A stretch of DNA of 64,000 nucleotides. Origin: Nectonema munidae. Lineage: Eukaryota > Nematomorpha > Nectonematoida > Nectonematidae. The DNA is taken from NCBI GenBank assembly GCA_030549495.1, contig JAUIRK010001052.1:2852001-2916000 (forward strand), written 5' to 3'. Positions 35,076 through 64,000 of the stretch are shown here, one piece after another (within the stretch, counting starts at the first letter, position 1; each line of letters starts with the position of its first letter). The translations under genes were made by a program, and so were the position numbers. The notes beneath the pieces were generated by a model, which saw nothing but the letters and a program-made list of their open reading frames with translations, made no database searches and had not been told where the DNA came from.

Positions 35076-35462
35076 TCAGTAGTAATTTAACATTTTAGGA
35101 AATTGTTATCGTTACTTACATGGTGATTAGATAAAAATGAGTAATATGGTCATTAGATGTCCAAACCATATAAAATATGCTTACATCCGATTTTTATTTT
35201 ACTATTATACACTTTTTAGTATACACATTTTAGAATATATTGTATAAATAGCTTGCCAATTAATTAATCGCTAAAAGCAGTGGATGCTGATAACTCATTT
35301 GTTATTTGTTTACATATTCTTTATTTGTGGCAAAGATTTCATGGACCCCTACTGTGTTAAAAAGACCTCCAATATTCATATTTTTTGTCCATGGACCCCC
35401 TTAAACTACCAATGGACCCTTAGGGGTCCATGTGGATCCCGTTGGGAAACCTTGGTTTAAAC

Positions 35463-36039
35463 ACTATATTAAAGTTTAATCATTAAACTATTTATTGTTT
35501 ATTTAGACAAAAGATAGGTTTGGTCGAGGGACACACATTCGGGGGGCGAGGAGGTTTGCAATTGAAGGAAAAGAGAATTGGAGACAAAAGAAAGTTTGAA
35601 GATAGAAAAAGATATTCAATTAAATCAAAGAAAAAAATTAGTGAAAATATATTTTATTGAATGCTGGTTTAAAAAAATCAATAGTAATGCTAGATAAGAT
35701 ACCTATTCTACTCTTCCTTTTTGATACGTGATTATAAAGTTTTCATTCAAAAAAACATCTGCAAAAATTGTTCATAAAAAGGTTTTTGTTTTAAAATAAA
35801 AAGAAATTTGATAATGACTAATTTTGTGTTCATTAATTGTGCATTTATTATACCCTTAAATTATTTTAGAATGTTTTATGAATTATAATAAAGTTTATGT
35901 ATGTTTTCTGCTTACATATGCCGTGATAATTTGTTTAAAATGAATGCATTCAAATATTTATCTTAAAATACAACTTAACCGTTATGACCTCAATTTGCAG
36001 AAATGTTAAGATTATCAAATGAAATATAAATTTAAAAGG
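35463..36039. other. Intergenic, nothing recognised
   Basis: AT-rich, with a purine-rich patch near 35570-35630. No coding or repeat family seen. Confidence 0.5.
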
Positions 36040-36047
36040 ATAATAAC

Positions 36048-36151
36048 CAGTAGTGGGATTCAGCCGGTTCGTTGGAACCGTCTCACGGAATTTTGTGAGT
36101 TCGGCCAACCGACTAGTCGCTGTCTGTAGTTCCAATTTTAACCCACTACTG
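36048..36151. mobile_element. 104-bp hAT MITE with perfect target duplication
   Basis: Ends CAGTAGTGGG and, inverted, CAGTAGTGGG are identical over 10 bp. ATAATAAC occurs exactly on both sides (36040-36047 and 36152-36159). Inside are GCCGGTTCGTTGGAACCG and CGGCCAACCGAC. Probably the youngest short element in the window. Confidence 0.85.
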
Positions 36152-36399
36152 ATAATAACTTATCTTACAACTATTCACGGAACCCTTAGAGATCTAAGGA
36201 AAGGCTGGAAAGATCCTTTGGTGACACTGTTGTAGACCATAGGCTTGACAGTCAAAATCACTTCATTTGTTAAGATTTTTATAAAAGAAGGTGGGGACGG
36301 GGGGGGGGGTCGGTTTTTACCGACCTTCGACTCCTACTCCATAGTCCACTTACTATGAAAGCATAAAATTATTCCAATCCAAACTAAACTAGAATGACA

Positions 36400-37190
36400 C
36401 CAATAAACCGCTCTCAAATCCACATTCTTGTGATAACCATAAATTCTAAAAGAAGTAGTGCCCGTTAAAACTCTTTGCGACAAATACCTTCCAACAAAAG
36501 GCCCTTTAAAAGAATTTATAAAAATTAACGTTGTAAATTGTTCAAAAATAGTTTATCAAATAGAATTCAAAAATATTTTACAAAAATATCATCAACCATT
36601 CAATACAAGACTAATTTTTTTCAATATATATTATATATTGTTGTACACGCATTAAACTTAAGGTAAAGGCTGAGAATAAACTACACCCACTCAACGGCTT
36701 TTACCACTCCAAAAAATCACAAAGACATGAATTATACGATATTTGAAGATAATAACCTCATCTTTATAACACTTGTCAAAATAAAGAAGATAATCAAAAT
36801 CAAACAAAGGTCAATAAAATAATTCACACACAAGCGGTAAAAAACTATCTTTCTAGACTTAAATCTAATAATGTCATAAACATTTGTCAACGAAAACAAG
36901 GCACACACTTGCACAACATAGAGCTAACAAATCACCGTTACTTCGTGAATCTTCATAAAATTGACCCAAAAACACACACTGATTCCCGCTGTTCACTTTG
37001 CAATCAACACATACACAACACACACCACCTCTTCAACTGCCCACACATCCATACAACACTTAAACCCATTCATTTTTGGTAAAAGGTATGCGAGGTAGTT
37101 AACTTACTTATTAAGTGGGGAAACTATCAGCCTGAAGCTTGGATTTAAAACATATATACACATAAAGTCAGCAGTACCTAACGATGGCTT
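36400..37190 (+). mobile_element. Jockey-type LINE, 3' coding end
   Basis: From about 36790 the + strand reads IIHTQAVKNYLSRLKSNNVI, GTHLHNIELTNHRYFVNLHK and SRCSLCNQHIHNTHHLFNCP. The last is the CxxC...HxxxxC finger (usual form CPxCxxxxxDTxHLFxCP) at the end of Jockey ORF2. It is followed by LKPIHFW. Stops occur upstream of this, so it is a fossil. The 5' limit is uncertain. The 3' untranslated part follows at 37192. Confidence 0.75.
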
Positions 37191-37191
37191 T

Positions 37192-37380
37192 TATGTAGGT
37201 TGGCTTAAAATACACTTACTCGTCGCTACCACTGCGAAAGTGTAACAAAGATTCTATATTTTTCCCTGTGCGTATTTTCCAGAGATGGATATATTTTCTC
37301 AGTTCAAATAAATATTGTGTTTTTTGAACTGATAGATTACACCAATAACGAGATAGGGTAACCTGAGGACAGAGGCGCAC
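37192..37380 (+). repeat. Jockey LINE 3' untranslated region, copy 1
   Basis: GGTTGGCTTAAAATACAC, CACTGCGAAAGTGTAACAAA and TTGAACTGATAGATTACAC recur in the same order at 60745-60937. Lying directly after the Jockey ORF end, it is best read as the element's 3' UTR. Confidence 0.6.
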
Positions 37381-37384
37381 ATCC

Positions 37385-37665
37385 GGGGGGGGGGGGAGAG
37401 GGTACCAAATTTCAGCTATTCAAATTAATCAGAGATTTTTGGTAAAAATTTAGTCCCATCAATACACCAAACATTTTGCAAAAATGAAAATTTGTTTTTA
37501 AATGAGAGAAAAATAGTTTTCAATCGTTACAATTTTATACCAATGAATATTGTCAGACTCGCTTTAAAAAATTTTTCAACAAAGGTCACTTTTAATCTTT
37601 ATCAGTACGTTTGTTACATTTTGTAACATTTGAAAACTTTAATTTTTTCAAGTCAAGAAATTTTA
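37385..37665 (+). repeat. Dispersed repeat, copy 1 (inverted partner at 48395)
   Basis: Starts with 12 G (37385-37396) and GAGAGGGTACC; it continues for about 270 bp (for example AAATGAGAGAAAAATAGTTT, ACATTTTGTAACATTTGAAA). The reverse complement of 48395-48650 matches it nearly base for base. Confidence 0.8.
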
Positions 37666-37669
37666 TTCT

Positions 37670-40600
37670 CCCATAAGAACTTTATAGTACCTTTCGGGAA
37701 GGATGTAGCAGTAGTTTTAAAACGTTAATTCGTTATGAGCATCCAACAATTTGTTGTTGCAATAAAAAATACGTTGTAATTTTTTTCATTCACTAATGCT
37801 TTTGTGATTTTTAGTGATTAATTTAAATCTCTTCATCCTAAAATTTTGTAAATGCTTTTGTCGTATATTTTTTCTAAGGTTGAGTAATCAGTCAGTTTAT
37901 TCGTTCTCTCTTTCAAATGTAATCGTTTATACTTTTTGAAAATGTGGAATGCCAATTTTTCATAGTTATAAAAGTATTGAAAATATCGGTCACGGAGGAT
38001 GTCTGTATCTTTTGTTCTCAATGTATTAACGTTGTCTTTAAACACACATATTAGGATTTTCTAGTATTGGCTGCATACTGTGTAAGCAATGAATATAACT
38101 TTAGGCTGACATTATCTTGTGAGATATGTAATCTATATTGTGAAAATCTTAGGATATGTAAATAAATGCAAACACACTGACCTAGAAACGGAAAGTTAAA
38201 AAGTGAAAATACTAATCTTGTTTCAATCACGCATTCATCATTGTTTTATGCTTGCGTGTATAAATAATAATAATTTACTGCAAAGCATAATTAGTATTTA
38301 GTGACATAACTCCCTATTCATAACCTAATTTTATAGGATCGTATTATACACGGGGTACTAATTTTTGTGTTTATTTTTATTTTTGTACACGATAAAGCGT
38401 AGAAAGTGTACGAAGGAAAAGTATTTTGTATTGAATGCATGAAATTATTAAGATAGAGCATCAAAGTCGCTTTCATATCCAATATCGTGATTGAAAAATT
38501 GTTCAAAATGTTGTTGATCTTATCCTTAATATATAAGTTCGCGTGATACACAGGATGGATGCCAAAATCGTGTTTTGGGGTGGAAAATTTGGGCTTCGCA
38601 TAATAAGTGAGATTGCACGATACTCGAGTATACACGGTGAGTATATTGTATGCATAGTTTGCCTTCACCTGCCCTTCATGGACTTGAAACTTGGTAATCA
38701 TGATACTTCTAAAACAGATTGCCTCGCCTTTAGACGACATATAAATAATGCATTCAGAGCAAAAGCCAATTTTCAGAATGCCACTTTAACGAACACCTGC
38801 TTTATATTTCCTATTATAACCAGTATAGAAAAAGAGTAGTACTTTCAAATATTAGTAAAGCTAAATAAAATTCATATTGTTCGTTTTGATACTTTATTTA
38901 CTAAATTTTTATTCAAACACACACAAATAATCCAAACCAATATGTGAAACATCATAACTACTTATGATATATAAATATAAACAAGACAAGATATTTCACC
39001 ACTGGCGATATTTAAATCACAAGGTAGATTAAAATAAAGTGCTCAGTCATTTTGCAACTAAAAAAATAGAAAGAGAGGGACAATGAAAGGAGATAAATAA
39101 TGCGAATAATTTGAGGAGTTATTCACGATATAGAATTAACTCATTGGCTACTTGCACACTTCTTAAGGGCCAATTGTTGTGGGTAGCACAGCTGTGTAAT
39201 TTTGTTTGTAAATGTTTTTTTGGTATAAAATGGGTTTAGTGATATCTGATATTGGGAAAGTAATTGAAAAATCTAGTAAAGTTTCATATGTTTCACTGTG
39301 AAATTTATTGGAATAAAGATGAAATCTTTATTTTTAATTGTGTAAGATAGTTGGTATCAAAATTTTAGAACATAATAGTATTTGCGTTCCTTATTATAAA
39401 TTAATATCTTATGAAAATGTTGAGTTGTAAAATATTGTATACTTTTATTTGTTTTCGCGGCATAGTTGAAGTTTATTAACCCGAACTTATTTAATTAAAA
39501 CTTGTAATTTTAATAGTTAATCTGCCACAATTGATGGATTGAAGAAATATTTTCATTAACGCGAAACAAAAAATTGGAAAAATCTATCTTGACTACATCG
39601 GTTCTATACTAAAATAAACGAATAATCCGTTAAGTACCAGGCAGAAGACGACTTTATTCCATTTCTAATGATTTCAGTTTAAAACGACATCGTCTGCTGT
39701 CAAAATTTGCGATCGTTGGTATTAACAGATTAAGGAGAGTTTCAAATAAATTATAATCGGAAGGCTTATTTTCGAGATTCTTCTATCTTTACCAAATAGT
39801 ATGTTAGAATATATATGTTTAAGAGTCTTCTGGTTCATATATATTTTTTTATTGTATTCTATTTAAATAAGTAACCATCGATTTTTCGTTATCTTCATAG
39901 TCCGCAAGTAAATTTTTCTAATTTTTTTCTTTGATATTTGAATGAAGGGAGGATAAAAAGATTAATATTTTTAGATGAACGTTTTAAGCATTTGACGTTT
40001 TTGGTAAAATATTTGAGTTATAAATAATATTTCAGTAATATTATTCGATTATATTAGTTCCTAAAATTTTGACAATAAAATTATGTTTTCTACAATTTGG
40101 ACAATTTTATTATAACAATAGTTTTATAGTTTTTTATTTGTCTTTATATTGAAAGTGAAAACATTTCCTATTTATGAGTGGTACTGTTATTGGTAAAATT
40201 TTATCTTACAAATGTTACCAGAATTTTGAATTTTTTACTCGACAGTTTTCCGTTTTTTAAATCGAACATCGGTTTTATAAGTTAGAACACTTCTTATTTT
40301 TCACAATATTATTAGTATTTTTTATTCGGATCGTGTTTCATAGATTCCCAACAGCATAAAAATTTTAATGATTACTATTTTATTAGAAATTCAAAATAGT
40401 TATATATATATTCATTAAGTTTTATATGATGCTTAAATTTATGGGTTGTTATTCTCAACAAAGTTTATTAAAAAATTTAAAAAAGGCAGATTGCTAAAAC
40501 AAGTACAAAAGTGTTTATAGACAGAGTATGGAAAAAATGCAGTTTGTGTGAATCTTTATGTACATAATAAAATAGTAAATAAAACGGAAAAATTGAATCA

Positions 40601-41684
40601 GTATTTATTAAAAACGCTAATATTTTCAAACACTCGTTTTTTCAAAAAAAAAATGAAAAAGTAGGAGTAAGGATGCATAGAATAGAGTGTATAGTATTTT
40701 TTTCATGAAAAATTAAAAATAGCTATCAGCTTTTTCAATAATTTTTTTTTATAAACCAAACATGTTTTATTTAACCCACTTAAGACCAAGCAAAGCAGAC
40801 GATATTTAAAAAAACCAAAAGATTTTTATTTAAAAATATTTAAAAAAAAAGAAAAAAAAAAAAATTCTTTTTTTCCAAAAAAAAAAATACCCACAAAAAA
40901 AGTTAACAGCCTTCAACATGTGTTGTCTAGGTTCAAATTTATAACAATTTGTGTTAATCTCTGCTGTGATATTAGTATGATTGGCGTTCAGTTTTGATTC
41001 TTTTTACAATACAGAGAATTTTTTATACTGAACTTTTAAGTTTGGAAAACATTTTTATACAATAATAAATTTATTGTTAAAACAAATAAATTTTTACAAA
41101 TTTTAAAAATCAGGATTTCGCCTAAATTTTTTATCGGGAATCGAATTGAAGTGTCTAATCGGTATAATCGCACCAACATTCTGATATTTGACACTGATGT
41201 TGGTCTAAAACATTATTTGTTCTATAAACATAGTTTAACAAGCATGAAAATGCATTTTAATTAAGTGAGTTATATTCATTCATATTCTTCTGTATGTGAT
41301 ATTTTTATGTTATAAATAGATGAGTTAATCATTCCCAAGTTTTATTATATAATACAATAATATTAATCGATTTAATTTTTGAAGAATTTACTTCTTAAAC
41401 TTAAGAAATCAGAGGACATTCAATAATAATTTGATATAAAACAAGAATTCGTCTGGGTGATGATTTGAGATCAAATGGCTTAATACGTATAAAGCCGTGA
41501 TAAAGAAAGTGATTTATTTCAAATTCACAACTTTTCTTTCCCTGGTTGCCCAAAATATAATCTTTGGAAATACTGAGGACTCACTTTTTAAATATAGAAT
41601 CCATGTGCAGATTTATTCTAATCGATTACTAATAATCTTTTACATCCAATGCTTCTCCTATATTCAAGTATATATGTATTTTAG
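37670..41684. other. Upstream of aPKC coding exons, mostly unexplained
   Basis: This should contain the first coding exon or 5' UTR of aPKC or part of an intron. I searched for an exon ending in a split Gly codon (GG before GT) with basic PB1 residues and found none. 38318-38840 is less AT-rich, with overlapping open frames on both strands (140 codons minus, 98 plus) that match nothing I know. 40800-40890 is poly-A-like low complexity. Confidence 0.4.
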
Positions 41685-63181
<21,497 letters not shown>

Positions 63182-64000
63182 GTAATTTTTCCTATTTTTC
63201 TTTAATCGCTCACCTCTTTAGTGTTTTCTCTGGAATAATGTTAATGCACAGCAAATAGTCTTTATTTATAGCCTTAATGTTTAAATTCTATTAAAACCTC
63301 ATGTCTATTAAATCCTTCATGTTTTTGTTATGAGTATTTCACGCCTCACGTTCCTTAGAAGGTTACTTAGCATTTCTTTTTGTATTATATTACAAAAATT
63401 TTACAATTATTATAATTTTTATTTTTATTAAATTAAAAATAATTAAATTATCATAAATGAGTTTTATTGCTAATCAAGTTGGATAATTTGATGGCTGAAT
63501 CGTTAACAAGTCGTTTGCTTATATAAAAAAAGTGTAGCGGGTTTAAATTTTAAAAATTTAATTTTTATATTTCTCTATTTGTTTTTTTATTTAAATTTGT
63601 TAATGTTTACTGCTTCTTTTTTTACACATTACTTTCAATCTTCAATATTAACACAAATTTGAACAAAAAAAAAGATAAGTGTAATGTTATCAAAAGACAC
63701 AATGGTTGAGCAAGTAATGTAATAAGCGAACCAAACATTTGAACTACTTTGGGCAAAAGTAAAAAACACAAACTAGGCATTTTTTCTTTGACTTCTCAGA
63801 ATTTAAAAATTATTACTCAACTAGATGATTTTTGATTCTTAAAATTGAACCTTTGTTTTTAATTTTAAATGAGGATTGTAATCAAAATAAAAGTTACCAT
63901 GCCAGTGTATATAAACTTTTATGGTTTTTCGTTTTTATCCTTCATTAAAAGGGTACTCGAAAAAAACAAAACTTGGAGTATAAAGCTCGGGATATCCCTC
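63182..64000. other. aPKC intron, continues beyond window
   Basis: Starts at the donor GTAATTTTTC after ...VDWER. The exons for the end of the kinase domain and the AGC C-terminal tail should follow outside the window. Nothing else recognised. Confidence 0.6.

Larger units (their letters stand above)
32650..35454 (-). mobile_element. hAT element B with BED-finger transposase remnant
   Basis: Ends CAAGGGTTCCCAACC and, inverted, CAAGGTTTCCCAACG. GTTTAAAC occurs exactly outside both ends (32642-32649 and 35455-35462), a perfect 8-bp duplication shared on the left with element A. The transposase remnant runs on the minus strand at 34310-33130. About 1.1 kb of non-coding sequence between the transposase start and the right end includes a GC-rich hairpin block at 34981-35075. 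Confidence 0.92.

Noticed and set aside
41497-41684. 5' extension of the first visible aPKC exon
   Set aside because: The frame is open, but it lacks the basic PB1 start, begins without ATG, and the acceptor ATTTTAG at 41684 fits the family boundary exactly.

Overview
The window is AT-rich animal DNA, most probably from an arthropod. A crustacean such as a parasitic copepod is my best guess, but this is an inference from protein character, the tiny-plus-huge intron mix and the transposon flora; no marker in the window fixes the species. Transposable elements in several nesting layers dominate. Three host genes can be read through the noise.

Host genes: (1) a complete four-exon MPV17-family gene on the + strand, exons 9113-9200, 10039-10151, 10215-10310 and 10365-10619 (183 codons plus stop). 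It has a TATA-like box at 9005-9014 and a polyadenylation signal at 10664-10669. (2) A single-exon organellar-type Na+/H+ exchanger (NHE6/7/9 type) on the - strand, 16180-14192, 662 codons. (3) The gene for atypical protein kinase C (aPKC) on the + strand. Thirteen coding exons run from 41685 to 63181 and encode PB1, pseudosubstrate, C1 and most of the kinase domain. Its first coding exon was not found and its C-terminal exons lie beyond the window. MPV17 (inner mitochondrial membrane), NHE (endosomal pH) and aPKC (cell polarity) share no pathway; I see no functional cluster.

Layout: 1-923 is the 3' end of a piggyBac element. 2.7-8.98 kb is a pile of hAT remnants, MITEs and a Jockey-type LINE. 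9.1-10.7 kb is MPV17. 10.8-13.9 kb holds a MITE and a pogo-like remnant. 14.2-16.2 kb is NHE. 17.4-19.2 kb is a decayed DNA transposon between two C tracts. 19.4-20.8 kb is a degenerate ~146-bp tandem array. 21.0-21.2 kb is a foldback and a 22-C run. 23.4-24.4 kb is a LINE with a SINE in it. 24.5-35.5 kb contains four hAT elements, a repeat ORF family, MITEs and SINEs. 36.0-37.7 kb has a MITE and a Jockey LINE 3' end. From 41.7 kb on is aPKC, with introns carrying a mariner, hAT pieces, SINEs and MITEs.

The most unusual signals are two places where two different hAT-type elements lie back to back with exactly one 8-bp target site between them (6683-6690 and 32642-32649); the intronless exchanger in a genome whose other genes are spliced; the ~146-bp array; and a GC-rich triple-hairpin block (34981-35075) inside one hAT element. 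I found no CRISPR, no rRNA, no convincing true tRNA gene and no clear retrovirus-like or Polinton element.
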